In this document: in pieces, positions 1 to 8,583 of the stretch
Layout: every line of letters starts with the position of its first letter
How positions within the stretch are numbered: position 1 is the stretch's first letter
DNA from: Pseudomonadales bacterium
GTDB taxonomy: Bacteria > Pseudomonadota > Gammaproteobacteria > Pseudomonadales > Azotimanducaceae
Length of the DNA: 64,000 bases
Direction of reading: 5' to 3'
Assembly (NCBI GenBank): GCA_022827245.1
Contig: JAJDTI010000001.1
Coordinates: 1-64,000, forward strand
The notes under the pieces: generated by a model
The model's input: only the letters and a program-made list of their open reading frames with translations
What the model was told of the DNA's origin: nothing
Database searches by the model: none
Program-made: the position numbers and the translations under genes

Positions 1-207
1 CTCCCGGCGCCTGTCCCAGAGGTCTCCCACCACCTCGCGCCGGCGGTCGTCGTCGAGGAACCGCACCAGGCGCACCACGCCGACCAGCGGGTCCAGTCCC
101 GGCATCGGCGAGAAGTCCCGCGTCATCCGGCCCACGATGAATCCGGCCAGGGCCAGGTTGACCACGATCGAGACCACGAGCGCCGCAATCAGCCATCTAT
201 TCCGCAT
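1..207 (-). CDS. Periplasmic Spy/heavy-metal-sensor-like protein, 5' part only
   Basis: The window edge cuts this gene; only the first 69 codons are visible, from an ATG at 207. The product starts with MRNR, followed by one hydrophobic segment (about residues 5-24) and then a charged stretch rich in Arg and Asp (VRLVRFLDDDRRREVVGDLW). A single N-terminal anchor followed by an amphipathic helical region is the layout of periplasmic heavy-metal sensor or Spy-like chaperone proteins that often follow ECF sigma and anti-sigma genes. It overlaps the end of the anti-sigma-like gene by 11 nt, so it is probably the last visible gene of the same operon. The family call is an inference because most of the protein lies outside the window. 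Confidence 0.6.
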   Translation of the reverse strand, partial: MRNRWLIAALVVSIVVNLALAGFIVGRMTRDFSPMPGLDPLVGVVRLVRFLDDDRRREVVGDLWDRRRE

Positions 208-691
208 CGCGTTCCTCTCTCGCGTTCCCGACCGCGTTCCCAACCGTTCCCAACGTTCCCGGAGCCGTCTCCCGTGCGGCCTCTTCGGCCGCCAGTTCTT
301 CCTCGAAGACCGGGGAGAATGCCAGCGCGGACACGGCGTCCTCGACCCCGTCCTCCGCATTCGGCCATGCGAACCCGAGCACGAAACCCAGGGCAAGCGG
401 CGCCACTGCCGTGGCCGCCAGCGGACGCCAGCGCCCGGGCGTGAGCCAGTCCGGCAACACCGTGCCCGCCGCCGGGGGCAACCGGCCCAGGATGCGCGCC
501 TTCAGCCCCAGTTCCGGCGGCGCCGGGAGGCTGTCCTCGAGGAGAGCCTCCAGCGCCTGCGCGGCCTGAAGCTCCGCACGGCCCGCCGCCGTCCCGGCGA
601 CCCCGCGGGCCGCATCGCGCAGGTCCGCCGGCCACCGCTCGAGATCGGCGCCGTGCGCGTCCAGGTACCGGATGAACTCTTCAACGGTCAT
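197..691 (-). CDS. Anti-sigma-like single-span membrane protein
   Basis: This 164-residue protein starts with MTVEEFIRYLDAHGADLERW, an N-terminal segment typical of small anti-sigma or sigma-associated proteins in which a cytoplasmic helical part precedes one membrane span. The span is around residues 90-110 (ATAVAPLALGFVLGFAWP), and the C-terminal part is acidic and probably periplasmic. Its start overlaps the ECF sigma stop by 4 nt (ATGA), so the two are translationally coupled. By position it most likely binds and restrains that sigma factor. No zinc-binding HxxxCxxC anti-sigma motif is visible, so it is not a classic ZAS protein. Function rests on context. Confidence 0.65.
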   Translation of the reverse strand: MTVEEFIRYLDAHGADLERWPADLRDAARGVAGTAAGRAELQAAQALEALLEDSLPAPPELGLKARILGRLPPAAGTVLPDWLTPGRWRPLAATAVAPLALGFVLGFAWPNAEDGVEDAVSALAFSPVFEEELAAEEAARETAPGTLGTVGNAVGNAREERDAE

Positions 692-1260
692 GTTGCACTT
701 TCCCGCGCCTCACCGGCGTCTTCACGAAACGCCAGGAGCCGCTTCCTGAGCGTGCGCCGCGCGCGCGCCACAAGCGACTCCAGCGCATCCACCGAAACCT
801 CCAGCACGACCGCGGCGTCGCGGTTCGACCAGCCCTGCAACTGGCACAGGACGAGCGCCGCGCGCTGCCGCTCGGGCAGCTCGGCGACGGCGGCCCGGAC
901 CGCCGCGCGGCGCTCCTCCGCGATGCTGCCGGGCAGGCCGGAGTACCGTTCGTCCGCCAGCGTCTCGAGTCCGTCCTCGACGACCTCGCGGCGCCGGCGG
1001 AAGGCATCCACGCACAGGTTGTGCGCGATCCGGTAGAGCCACGTCGACACGCGCACCCGGCCTTCCTGGAACGTCCCGGCGCGGTCCCACACCCGCAGGA
1101 AGGTCTCCTGCGCAATGTCCTCGGCGTCGGCCCGGTTGTCCGTCATCCGGAACACGTAGGCCTGGACCCCGCCGAGGTGCCGGTCCAGCAACACGCCGAA
1201 CGCGGCGCGGTCCCGGGAGCGGATCCTGCCCAGGAGTTCCTCGTCCGATGGCTCCGGCAA
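688..1260 (-). CDS. ECF-type RNA polymerase sigma factor
   Basis: The protein has 190 residues, the usual size of extracytoplasmic-function sigma-70 factors. Region 2 is at about residues 20-90 (RHLGGVQAYVFRMTDNRADAEDIAQETFLRVW and the Arg-rich WLYRIAHNLCVDAFRRRRE), and region 4 is at about 125-185 with a helix-turn-helix around LQGWSNRDAAVVLEVS. It should direct RNA polymerase to a small set of promoters until held by the membrane protein encoded next. The stop overlaps the start of that gene (ATGA). The EF-hand gene ends 6 nt upstream, so at least four genes appear to be read together. Confidence 0.92.
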   Translation of the reverse strand: MPEPSDEELLGRIRSRDRAAFGVLLDRHLGGVQAYVFRMTDNRADAEDIAQETFLRVWDRAGTFQEGRVRVSTWLYRIAHNLCVDAFRRRREVVEDGLETLADERYSGLPGSIAEERRAAVRAAVAELPERQRAALVLCQLQGWSNRDAAVVLEVSVDALESLVARARRTLRKRLLAFREDAGEARESAT

Positions 1261-1266
1261 CCGCCA

Positions 1267-1947
1267 CTACCCTTCGGCGGCGTCGCCCGGCGCCTTCGCG
1301 TGCCGGTCCCGCCCGCGCCCCTCGCGCATTTCGCGCCGGGTCAGGCGACCGTCACCGTCGGCATCGAGGGCGCGCAGCCGCTCGACATCCGGCGCCCACT
1401 CACCGGCCTCCAGCGCGCCGTCACCGTTCTCGTCCATGCGGGCGAACCTACGCTCGCGGGCGGCACTGCGCGCGGCCCGGGGCAGCTCCCGCCACTCTTC
1501 GCGGGACACGTTGCCGTCACCGTCCGCGTCGGCGGCATCGAAGGCCTCCTCGCCGAACCGGTCGCGCGGTCGCCGGCGGTCGCGCGGCCCGTCGCCGCGC
1601 CGGTGCCCGCGCCTGGCCTCTTCACCCCCGCGACCGCGCCGATCCATCCCAGCTGCCGCGAACTCCTCCGGGGTGACGCGACCGTCGCCGTCTGCGTCGA
1701 CTCGGGCGAAACGCCGGGCGGCGCGGGACTCGAGCGTCTCGATGGAGACGCCGCGCTCGGCCTTGGCGCCCTCGTCGGCGTCGGCGTCAGGCGCGTCCGT
1801 CGCCCCGGCCGCGGAGAACGCGGCGATGGCGACACCGAGGAGGCCGCGCCGTAGGACGGCGCGGGCTCGTGGGCCGGTGGGGCTGGGCCGCGAGCGGCGC
1901 CGAAGGCGACGGTTGCGGGGCGCGAGAGAGAGCGTGCGAATCGTCAT
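1267..1947 (-). CDS. Secreted EF-hand calcium-binding protein
   Basis: The 226-residue product has an Arg-rich N-terminus and a hydrophobic export segment near residues 33-50 (LLGVAIAAFSAAGATDA). Four EF-hand loops follow with the Asp/Gly spacing of calcium ligands: DADGDGRVTPEE, DADGDGNVSREE, DENGDGALEAGE and DADGDGRLTRRE. A basic Arg/Gly-rich linker separates loop 1 from loop 2. It is likely an exported calcium-responsive or structural protein. It is the first gene of the sigma/anti-sigma operon, only 6 nt before the sigma start, which suggests the system senses something at the envelope, perhaps metal or calcium. That role is an inference. Confidence 0.85.
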   Translation of the reverse strand: MTIRTLSLAPRNRRLRRRSRPSPTGPRARAVLRRGLLGVAIAAFSAAGATDAPDADADEGAKAERGVSIETLESRAARRFARVDADGDGRVTPEEFAAAGMDRRGRGGEEARRGHRRGDGPRDRRRPRDRFGEEAFDAADADGDGNVSREEWRELPRAARSAARERRFARMDENGDGALEAGEWAPDVERLRALDADGDGRLTRREMREGRGRDRHAKAPGDAAEG

Positions 1948-2014
1948 GTCGGGGTTTCCCTGCGTTGAAACTCGTTCGCCTCCCTGTACGGACCAACCGC
2001 CCGAATCCGTCGCC

Positions 2015-2977
2015 TCATCCAGGCGCCAGCACGCCGAGCTCCGGCGGCTTCGAGAGCAATCCGCGATCGGTGATCCACCCGGCCACCAGTTCCGCGGGCG
2101 TGACGTCGAAGGCGGGATTGCGCACCCTGACGCCCGGCGCGGCCGGGATGGGACCGGTGACCTCGTCCGGGTCGCGTTCCTCGATCTCGACGTCCGCCCC
2201 GACGGCGGTGTCCGGGTCGAAGGTGGACGACGGGAACGCGACGTAGAAAGGGACCCCGTGGTAGCCAGCCGCGATCGCGAGGCCCCGTGTGCCGATCTTG
2301 TTCACGACGTCGCCGTTCGCCGTCACGCGGTCCGCGCCCGTGATGACGAGGTCGACGGCGCCCTCCGCCATCAGGTGCGCCGCCATCCCGTCGCAGATCA
2401 GGGTCACGTCGAGCCCGGCCTCGGAAAGCTCCCAGGCCGTCAGGCGCGCCCCCTGGAGGACCGGCCGGGTCTCGTCCACGAACACGCGCAGGTGCGCGCC
2501 CGCCTCGTGGGCGAGGTACATCGGCGCGGTCGCCGTGCCGAGGGCGGACACGGCCAGGGCCCCCGCGTTGCAGTGCGTCAGCACGCCCATGCCGTCCCGC
2601 AGGAGGCCCACCCCGTGCGCGCCGATCGCGCGGCACATCGCGGCGTCTTCCCGGTGGATCGCCTCCGCCTCCCGGACCGGGTCGGCGGCGGCCAGGACAC
2701 GGTTGACCGCCCAGGCGAGATTGGAGGCCGTCGGGCGCGCCGCAACCAGGGTCGCCGCCGCCGCTTCGAGATCGTGCCCGCCCCGCTCCGCAAGCGCCAT
2801 GCCGTAGGCCGCCGCCACGCCGATGGCCGGAGCGCCTCGCACCTGCATGCAGGCGATCGCTTCGGCGACCTCCGCGGCGTCCTTCCGCTCGACGTAGACA
2901 ACCTCCGCCGGCAACCGCCGCTGGTCGAGCAGCCACAGCCGCCCCTCCTGCCAGCGGATCGACGGAGGGACCTTCAT
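2015..2977 (-). CDS. mtnA: S-methyl-5-thioribose-1-phosphate isomerase
   Basis: This cytoplasmic enzyme converts methylthioribose-1-phosphate to methylthioribulose-1-phosphate in the methionine salvage pathway. The 320-residue protein carries the family hallmarks: RGAPAIGVAAAYG near residue 50, the catalytic cysteine in LTHCNAGAL (C136), and the catalytic aspartate in ITGADRVTANGD (D216) followed by VNKIGT. The C-terminus has the usual NPAFDVTPAELV. It is about 20-30 residues shorter than many family members, mostly at the C-terminus. No other mtn gene is nearby; it stands between purU (divergent) and the EF-hand/sigma operon, whose first gene starts 67 nt downstream. Confidence 0.95.
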   Translation of the reverse strand: MKVPPSIRWQEGRLWLLDQRRLPAEVVYVERKDAAEVAEAIACMQVRGAPAIGVAAAYGMALAERGGHDLEAAAATLVAARPTASNLAWAVNRVLAAADPVREAEAIHREDAAMCRAIGAHGVGLLRDGMGVLTHCNAGALAVSALGTATAPMYLAHEAGAHLRVFVDETRPVLQGARLTAWELSEAGLDVTLICDGMAAHLMAEGAVDLVITGADRVTANGDVVNKIGTRGLAIAAGYHGVPFYVAFPSSTFDPDTAVGADVEIEERDPDEVTGPIPAAPGVRVRNPAFDVTPAELVAGWITDRGLLSKPPELGVLAPG

Positions 2978-3148
2978 CGTGTTGGCGAGTGGGGATGGCC
3001 GCAGGAAACGAATGCCGTTCGATCATAGCACCCGGACGGAAGGCGGCCGCGGCACGGCCAATCGGGATGACACCGGCATCGGCCCCGCGATAGGCTCGCG
3101 CGCCGGCACCGTCCCAAGGACTCGCACGGCCCGGCGGCAGGAGCGGCG

Positions 3149-3997
3149 ATGGCCCACAACGAGTACATCCTGACCCTGCACTGCCCGGACCGGCCCGGCC
3201 TCGTGTTCGCCGTCAGCAAGTGGCTGGTCGGCCATGGCTGCAACATCGTCGCGAGCGACCAGTTCGGCGACCCGCACAGCGGCCGCTTCTTCCTGCGGCT
3301 CGCCTTCGTCGGCGAGGCCACGCTCGGCGCGCTCATGGACTCGTTCGTCGCCGTCGCCGACCGCTACGGGATGAGCTGGGGACTATGGCCCGCCGGCGAA
3401 CGGCCCCGGGTCCTGATCATGGTGTCGAAGTACGAACACTGCCTCGCGGACCTCCTGCACCGCGCCCGCGTCGGCGACCTTCCCATCGATGTCGACCTCG
3501 TGCTCTCGAACCATCCCGACGCGGGCTACCTGGCGACGGCCTTCGACGTCGACTTCCTGCACCTGCCCATCACGCCGGAGAACAAGGCGCTCCAGGAACG
3601 GAAGATGCTCGCGGAGGTGCGCGCGCGCGGCATCGACTTCGTGGTGCTGGCGCGCTACATGCAGATCCTGACGGAGGGGACCTGCTCGACGCTCGCGGGC
3701 CGGGCCATCAACATCCACCACTCCTATCTGCCGAGTTTCAAGGGCGCCAGGCCCTACCCGCAGGCGCACGAGCGCGGCGTGAAGATCATCGGCGCCACCG
3801 CCCACTACGTGACGCCGGACCTGGACGAGGGTCCGATCATCGAGCAGGGCACGGCGCGGGTCGATCACCGGCACACCCCGGCCGACCTCGAAGCCGCGGG
3901 GCGCAACATCGAGACGCAGGTGCTCGCGCGGGCCGTGCGTTACCAGGCGGAGCACCGCATCCTCCTCAACGGCGCCCGCACGGTGGTGTTCCGTTAA
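3149..3997 (+). CDS. purU: Formyltetrahydrofolate deformylase
   Basis: PurU hydrolyses 10-formyltetrahydrofolate to formate and tetrahydrofolate, balancing one-carbon pools and feeding formate to PurT. The 282-residue protein has an N-terminal ACT domain (about 1-80, starting YILTLHCPDRPGLVFAVS) and a formyltransferase-fold domain (about 88-282). Catalytic-site features are visible: NIHHSYLPSFKGA and the downstream DEGPIIEQ. Length and domain order are normal for the family. It is followed 16 nt later by the TauD-like gene and is probably cotranscribed with it. It is divergent from mtnA. Confidence 0.95.
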   Translation: MAHNEYILTLHCPDRPGLVFAVSKWLVGHGCNIVASDQFGDPHSGRFFLRLAFVGEATLGALMDSFVAVADRYGMSWGLWPAGERPRVLIMVSKYEHCLADLLHRARVGDLPIDVDLVLSNHPDAGYLATAFDVDFLHLPITPENKALQERKMLAEVRARGIDFVVLARYMQILTEGTCSTLAGRAINIHHSYLPSFKGARPYPQAHERGVKIIGATAHYVTPDLDEGPIIEQGTARVDHRHTPADLEAAGRNIETQVLARAVRYQAEHRILLNGARTVVFR

Positions 3998-4013
3998 CGG
4001 ACCCGGAGGCAGC

Positions 4014-4835
4014 ATGCAGGTCGCTCCATCCGGCCCGGCACTCGGCGCCCAGGTCGCACTGGACCTGCGCGAGGCGCTGCGCTCGCGCGAGGTCACGGGC
4101 GCGCTGCAGGACGCCCTGCTCGCGCATCACGTCCTCTTCGTGCGCGACCAGAGGCTCACCGCCCGCGAGTTCCAGGAACTCGGAGAGCGGTTCGGAACCC
4201 TGGAGACCCACCCCGCCTACCCGACGGTACCCGGGGCGGCGGGGGTGCAGGTCCTCGAGAGCACGCCGGAGGAACCGTCCCGCATCGAGACCTGGCACTC
4301 GGACATGACCTTCCGCGAGACGCCGCCGGCGGTCACGCTGCTCTACGCGCGGGTCGTGCCGGAGGTGGGCGGGGACACGCTGTGGGCCAGCGCGCACGCG
4401 GCGTACGAGGGACTGTCCCCGGCCTTTCGCACCCTCGTCGACGGGCTGCGTGCCGTGCACGACTTCGCCCACGGCTTCCGCGAGAGCCTGGAGGCCCCCG
4501 GCGGATACGAACGCCTGCGGACCGCCGTGGCCGAGAACCCGCCCGTTACGCACCCGGTGGTGCGCACGCACCCGGCATCCGGCGCGAAGTCGCTCTACGT
4601 CAATCCGCTCTTCACGACACGGCTGGAAGCGCTGACGAGGCGCGAGAGCGACGCCCTGCTCGCGTTCCTGTGCCGCGAGATCACCACGGACGAGTACACC
4701 GTGCGGCTCTCCTGGCGCCCAGGCACCATCGCCATCTGGGACAACCGGACCACGCAGCACAAGCCCGTGAACGACTACTTTCCGCAGCGCCGGCGTATGT
4801 ACCGGGTGACGGCGACAGGGGAACGGCCACGCTGA
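4014..4835 (+). CDS. TauD/TfdA-family Fe(II)/2-oxoglutarate dioxygenase
   Basis: The 273-residue protein is a non-haem iron dioxygenase of the taurine or alpha-ketoglutarate dioxygenase group. The facial triad is visible as H95 and D97 in TWHSDMTF and H249 in RTTQHKPVNDY, with the 2-oxoglutarate-binding arginine a little downstream (RRRMYRVT). The N-terminal LFVRDQRLTAREFQELGERFG is also typical. An excellent GGAGG ribosome site precedes the ATG. The substrate (taurine, sulfonate, aryl-oxyacid or another small molecule) cannot be told from sequence; no sulfonate transporter is adjacent. Confidence 0.9.
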   Translation: MQVAPSGPALGAQVALDLREALRSREVTGALQDALLAHHVLFVRDQRLTAREFQELGERFGTLETHPAYPTVPGAAGVQVLESTPEEPSRIETWHSDMTFRETPPAVTLLYARVVPEVGGDTLWASAHAAYEGLSPAFRTLVDGLRAVHDFAHGFRESLEAPGGYERLRTAVAENPPVTHPVVRTHPASGAKSLYVNPLFTTRLEALTRRESDALLAFLCREITTDEYTVRLSWRPGTIAIWDNRTTQHKPVNDYFPQRRRMYRVTATGERPR

Positions 4836-5139
4836 GGCGCGCCGGCGATGTTCCGTTGCGGCGGATGCCGTTCGCGACGCCTGGCTACCTCCCAGCCCAT
4901 CTCCTGGGCTCAGCCCCCAACCCCTACCAAGAGCAGGGAGCGGTTTCCACGGGCCGTCCACGGACGCGGTCCCCCAAAGCAACAGAGCGCCGGTGGGCGG
5001 GCGGTGGAAAACGCGGCGCCGCGCGGTCGCGTGCTTCGATTAGGGCGATGTTCGGTCGCGAGGCACTCGCCCGTGCCCGCGACTCACGCCAACGCCAACG
5101 GCGGGCGCATTCGGCGGCCCGATCGCTTGTGAGGGTCGC
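4836..5139. other. 304-bp intergenic region with no supported gene
   Basis: I see no convincing reading frame here. It separates the TauD-like gene from the convergent DUF2834 gene. The only local structure noted is a small hairpin (AGCCCA 4894-4899, loop TCTCC, TGGGCT 4905-4910) about 60 nt after the TauD stop, which could help end that transcript, but no T-run follows it. Confidence 0.5.
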
Positions 5140-5463
5140 CTACAACGCAGCGCGGCGCAGTTCCCGCTCCCGCATCAGCAGGAACAGCGGCAGCCCGAGC
5201 GACACGCCCACGACGCAAGTCCCGGCGATCGGCATCCACAGACCGGACAGCGACAGCCGGCGTCCCTCGTGGAGCACGAACCAGATCAGGACCACCGCCG
5301 AAACCAGCACGTCGAGCCACGCGAAGGTGGACATCCGCGAGCGCGCGACCTCCGCCGCCATGGCGACGATGTCCAGGCCGCCGTGCTCGAACCCCCAGGC
5401 CACGAGGGCGCTGTACGGAAGCACCGTTCCCAGCACGCACATGAGTCCGTAGAACCTGAGCAC
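5140..5463 (-). CDS. DUF2834 small membrane protein
   Basis: The gene starts at a GTG (5463) preceded by a GGAGGGG ribosome site and gives 107 residues. Three hydrophobic segments are visible: around residues 6-20 (GLMCVLGTVLPYSALVAWG), 45-65 (VLVSAVVLIWFVLHE) and 73-93 (LWMPIAGTCVVGVSLGLPLFL), in the pattern of the DUF2834 family, whose function is unknown. It lies 29 nt downstream of the TIM-barrel gene in the same direction, so it is probably the last gene of the 7309-5140 operon. A role in transport or signalling for that sugar block is only a guess. Confidence 0.75.
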   Translation of the reverse strand: MLRFYGLMCVLGTVLPYSALVAWGFEHGGLDIVAMAAEVARSRMSTFAWLDVLVSAVVLIWFVLHEGRRLSLSGLWMPIAGTCVVGVSLGLPLFLLMRERELRRAAL

Positions 5464-5492
5464 GGCGCCCCCCTCCAGGTGTCCTGGCTTTC

Positions 5493-6251
5493 CTAGTTCC
5501 TCCCGCGGGCCAGCCCCGCCCCGGTCAGGTATGCGTGGCTGCGCTCGACGGCGGTCATCATGTCCGTGTCGCAGGCATCGAGTTCGACGATCACCCACTC
5601 GAGGACGTCGGGGTCCGCCGCGCCGACGGTCGCCGGAATGTCCATCCGCCCGTCGCCCACGGCCACGTGCGCCCGTCCCTTCTCGAGCGGCCCGTCCTTG
5701 ATGTGCAGCAGCGGCGTCCGGTCCCGGACGCGGGCGACTTCCGCGGCCGGGTCGCAGGCGCCGAAGTTGGCGGCCCAGTAGGTGTCGATCTCGAACTGCA
5801 CCCCGGGGCAGAGTTCCTGGAACAGGTGGTACGCCGGCACGCCGTCGAGTTCCGTGAACTCCCACCAGTGGTTGTGCAGGAACAGGCCGATGCCCGCGCG
5901 CCCCAACGCCTCGACGAGACCGTTGACGGTGTCGGCCGTGCGCCGGACGGCGTCCAGGTCACGGAAGTCGTCCGGAGCGAACCCGCCGGCCGCGCGCGTG
6001 AGTCCCAGCTCGCCGACGACGTCGCAGACCCTCGCAACCTCCGTTCGGTTCGCCCACGGGTAGTGACTCGACGAGACGCGCATGCCGAGCTCCTCCACCC
6101 GCCGCCGGAACGCGCCCGGGGACATGCCGAAGAGGGCGAACGGCTCGACGCCGGCGTAGCCGATCTCGGCCAGGCGGGTAAGGACGCCGTCGAAGTCCGA
6201 CTCGGACGCCTCCCGCAGCGAGTAGAGCTGGACGGACAGCGGCGCGGTCAC
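5493..6251 (-). CDS. Sugar phosphate isomerase/epimerase-like TIM barrel
   Basis: The 252-residue protein belongs to the xylose-isomerase-like AP endonuclease 2 barrel family. Visible features are SVQLYSLREASESDFDGVL at the N-terminus, IGYAGVEPFALFG, FLHNHWWEFTEL, FEIDTYWAANFG, LLHIKDGPLEKG and VELDACDTD, which give the metal-binding Glu, Asp and His residues of the barrel. The start is a GTG overlapping the stop of the upstream dehydrogenase by 3 nt (6249-6251 against TGA 6248-6250), so the two are coupled. Such pairs usually oxidise and isomerise a sugar or inositol derivative; the substrate is not known. Confidence 0.88.
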   Translation of the reverse strand: MTAPLSVQLYSLREASESDFDGVLTRLAEIGYAGVEPFALFGMSPGAFRRRVEELGMRVSSSHYPWANRTEVARVCDVVGELGLTRAAGGFAPDDFRDLDAVRRTADTVNGLVEALGRAGIGLFLHNHWWEFTELDGVPAYHLFQELCPGVQFEIDTYWAANFGACDPAAEVARVRDRTPLLHIKDGPLEKGRAHVAVGDGRMDIPATVGAADPDVLEWVIVELDACDTDMMTAVERSHAYLTGAGLARGRN

Positions 6252-7309
6252 GGGGTCACCTCCGCGCCGCCGGCGGCCGACGCGTACACCGCGTCCAGGA
6301 TGTCCTGGACCGCCAGTGCCTGGGCGTGCGTTACCGCCGGCGGTTCGCGGCCCGCGACGACGTCCAGGAAATGCTGCATGCGGCTCATGTGCGGATACTC
6401 CAGATCGTCCGGCACAGGCGTCTCCACGGTGACGTATCCGTCCCCGCCCTCCCGGTAGAGCTTCGACTCGTAGGCGCTGTAGGCCGCCTCGGTGCCGAAG
6501 AGTTCGACGTTCATCGTGTGGGGGACCTCCTGGTGCATGGCCCATGCCGCGTCGAGGGACAGCGTCGCTCCTCCGCCGAGCCGGACCAGGGCCGTCGCGA
6601 AATCCTCGACGTCGAACACGCCGCCCTCCGCCTCCGAGCGCCCCCAGTCGATCTCCGCGAGCCCCCGGACGCCAAACTTCGCGTGCGTGGCGCCGGACAC
6701 GGATACCGCATCGAAGTCGTCCAGCGCGAACAGCGCCGCGTCGAGCATGTGGACACCGATGTCCAGCAGGCTGCCGCCGCCGGCCTCCGAGCGGCGGGTG
6801 AACCAGCTGCCGATGCGGGGGATCCCCGCCCGGCGGCGCCAGTACGCCTTGACGTGGTAGACCTCTCCCAGCGCGCCCGCCGCCACCAGCGCCCGCGCCG
6901 TCTGCACCTCCCGCGAGAAACGCTGGTTCATGCCCAGCATGAAGCAGCGGCCACTGGCTTCCGCGGCGGCGACGACCTCGCGCGCCTCCGCGCCGTTGAG
7001 GGCGAAGGGCTTGTCCAGCAGCGTGTGCTTGCCGGCCTCGAGCGCCGCGCGCGCGACCGGCGCGTGCCACCGGTTCGGGACCGCGATGTACACCGCGTCG
7101 ACCGCATCCAGCGCCAGCAGCCCCTCGGCGTCGCCGAACGTCCGTTCGACGTCGAACTGCTCCGCGAAATCCCTTGCGCGCCCCTCGTGTGGATCCGCGA
7201 CCGCGACGATGTCCGCTTCCGGCAGGCGGGCGAGCTCGCGGCACGCGATGTGGGCGATGGCGCCGGCCCCGATCACGCCAAACCTCGTCACCGTACCGGA
7301 ACCGCCCAT
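6248..7309 (-). CDS. Gfo/Idh/MocA-family NAD(P)-dependent oxidoreductase
   Basis: The 353-residue protein has an N-terminal Rossmann fold (FGVIGAGAIAHIACREL, about residues 9-25), the LLDKPFALN motif with the conserved Lys (DKPFA, near 98), and a C-terminal substrate domain with DIGVHMLDAALF containing the family's conserved D and H. It should oxidise a sugar, sugar acid or inositol with NAD(P). It is the first gene of a minus-strand operon with the TIM-barrel isomerase and DUF2834. A second dehydrogenase of the same superfamily starts 86 nt away in the opposite direction, so both operons share one divergent promoter region (7310-7395). Confidence 0.92.
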   Translation of the reverse strand: MGGSGTVTRFGVIGAGAIAHIACRELARLPEADIVAVADPHEGRARDFAEQFDVERTFGDAEGLLALDAVDAVYIAVPNRWHAPVARAALEAGKHTLLDKPFALNGAEAREVVAAAEASGRCFMLGMNQRFSREVQTARALVAAGALGEVYHVKAYWRRRAGIPRIGSWFTRRSEAGGGSLLDIGVHMLDAALFALDDFDAVSVSGATHAKFGVRGLAEIDWGRSEAEGGVFDVEDFATALVRLGGGATLSLDAAWAMHQEVPHTMNVELFGTEAAYSAYESKLYREGGDGYVTVETPVPDDLEYPHMSRMQHFLDVVAGREPPAVTHAQALAVQDILDAVYASAAGGAEVTP

Positions 7310-7395
7310 GCCTCCTCCCGCGCCGCCGCCGCGGCTATCGTATCGCAGGGTCCGCTGCTAATCTGTGGCCGAAACCCGGCGATGGAACACGGCGC

Positions 7396-8583
7396 ATGAC
7401 GCAGGGCGCAGCCCGGCTCCGCATGGGGCTGGTCGGCGGCGGCGAGGGGTCCTTCATCGGTCCCGTCCACCGCATGGCCGCCGAACTCGACGGACGGATC
7501 GAACTCGTCTGCGGAGCGTTCTCCTCCGACGCGGCGCGGTCGAAGCGCTCGGGGGGCGCGCTTTACGGACTGCCGCCCGAGCGGTGCTACGCCACCTTCG
7601 AGGAGATGTTCCACGCCGAGGCCGCGCTCGACGAGCAGGAGCGCATGCACTTCGTCACGGTCGCGGTGCCGAACCACCTGCATTTCCCGGTCGCCCGGGG
7701 CGCACTCGAGGCCGGATTCCACGTCGTGTCCGACAAGCCGGTGACGTTCGATCTCGACGAGGCGAGGACGCTTGAGAAGCTCGTCTCCGAGACCGGCCTC
7801 CTGTTCGGCCTCACCTACAACTACACGGGCTATCCGATGGTGAAGGAAGCCCGGCACCTCGTCCGTTCCGGTGCGTTCGGCGACGTCCGGCGGGTGATCG
7901 TGGAGTACATCCAGGGCTGGCTCGCGGAGCCGATGGAACGCGCGGGGAACCGGCAGGCCGAGTGGCGCACCGATCCCGCGCGCTCCGGGGCCGCGGGCTG
8001 CATCGGCGACATCGGCACGCACGGGGAGAATCTCGCGGCCTACGTCACGGGCCTCGCCATCAGCGAACTCTGCGCCGACCTCACGGCCTTCGTGCCGGGC
8101 CGGCCCCTCGACGACGACGGCAACGTCCTGCTGCGCTTCGACAACGGGGCGCGTGGCGTGCTGTTCGCAAGCCAGATCGCGGTCGGCGAGGAGAACGGGC
8201 TCAAGCTGCGGGTGTACGGCGAACGCGGCGGCCTCGAATGGTCGCAGATGGAGCCCAACTCCCTCGTCGTCCGCTGGCCCGACCGGCCGGCGGAGATCAG
8301 GCGCACCGGCGCACCCGGGGTCGGCGCCGCGGCCGGTGCGGCGACACGGCTGCCGGCCGGCCATCCCGAAGGGTTCCTCGAAGCGTTCGCGGTGATTTAC
8401 CGCAACTTCGCCGCGGCGCTCGGCGCCCGCCTGGAGGGCCGCGAGCCCCCGGAAGAGGCCGAGGACTTCCCCACCATCGCCGACGGCGTTCGCGGCATGG
8501 CGTTCGTTCAGACCGTCGTGGAGAGCTCCCGGCGCGGAGGCTGGGTCGAGTTTGGAAGCGCGCCCGAGGAGGCGAAACGGTGA
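7396..8583 (+). CDS. Gfo/Idh/MocA-family oxidoreductase (second)
   Basis: The protein has 395 residues from the ATG at 7396. [18 protein letters not shown] is the dinucleotide-binding loop, [14 protein letters not shown] carries the conserved DKP lysine, and [19 protein letters not shown] has the conserved D and H. The [13 protein letters not shown] variant is typical of a subgroup found in sugar or inositol catabolic clusters. The reading frame is open further upstream, but the ATG at 7396 gives the normal N-terminus. Its stop overlaps the next gene by 4 nt (GTGA), so dehydrogenase and isomerase are made together. It mirrors the pair on the other strand. Confidence 0.92.
   Translation: MTQGAARLRMGLVGGGEGSFIGPVHRMAAELDGRIELVCGAFSSDAARSKRSGGALYGLPPERCYATFEEMFHAEAALDEQERMHFVTVAVPNHLHFPVARGALEAGFHVVSDKPVTFDLDEARTLEKLVSETGLLFGLTYNYTGYPMVKEARHLVRSGAFGDVRRVIVEYIQGWLAEPMERAGNRQAEWRTDPARSGAAGCIGDIGTHGENLAAYVTGLAISELCADLTAFVPGRPLDDDGNVLLRFDNGARGVLFASQIAVGEENGLKLRVYGERGGLEWSQMEPNSLVVRWPDRPAEIRRTGAPGVGAAAGAATRLPAGHPEGFLEAFAVIYRNFAAALGARLEGREPPEEAEDFPTIADGVRGMAFVQTVVESSRRGGWVEFGSAPEEAKR

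Noticed and set aside
137..1036. Plus-strand frames antisense to the sigma/anti-sigma genes
   Set aside because: High GC creates long antisense frames; residue composition is Arg/Pro/Ala-rich and no family is seen.
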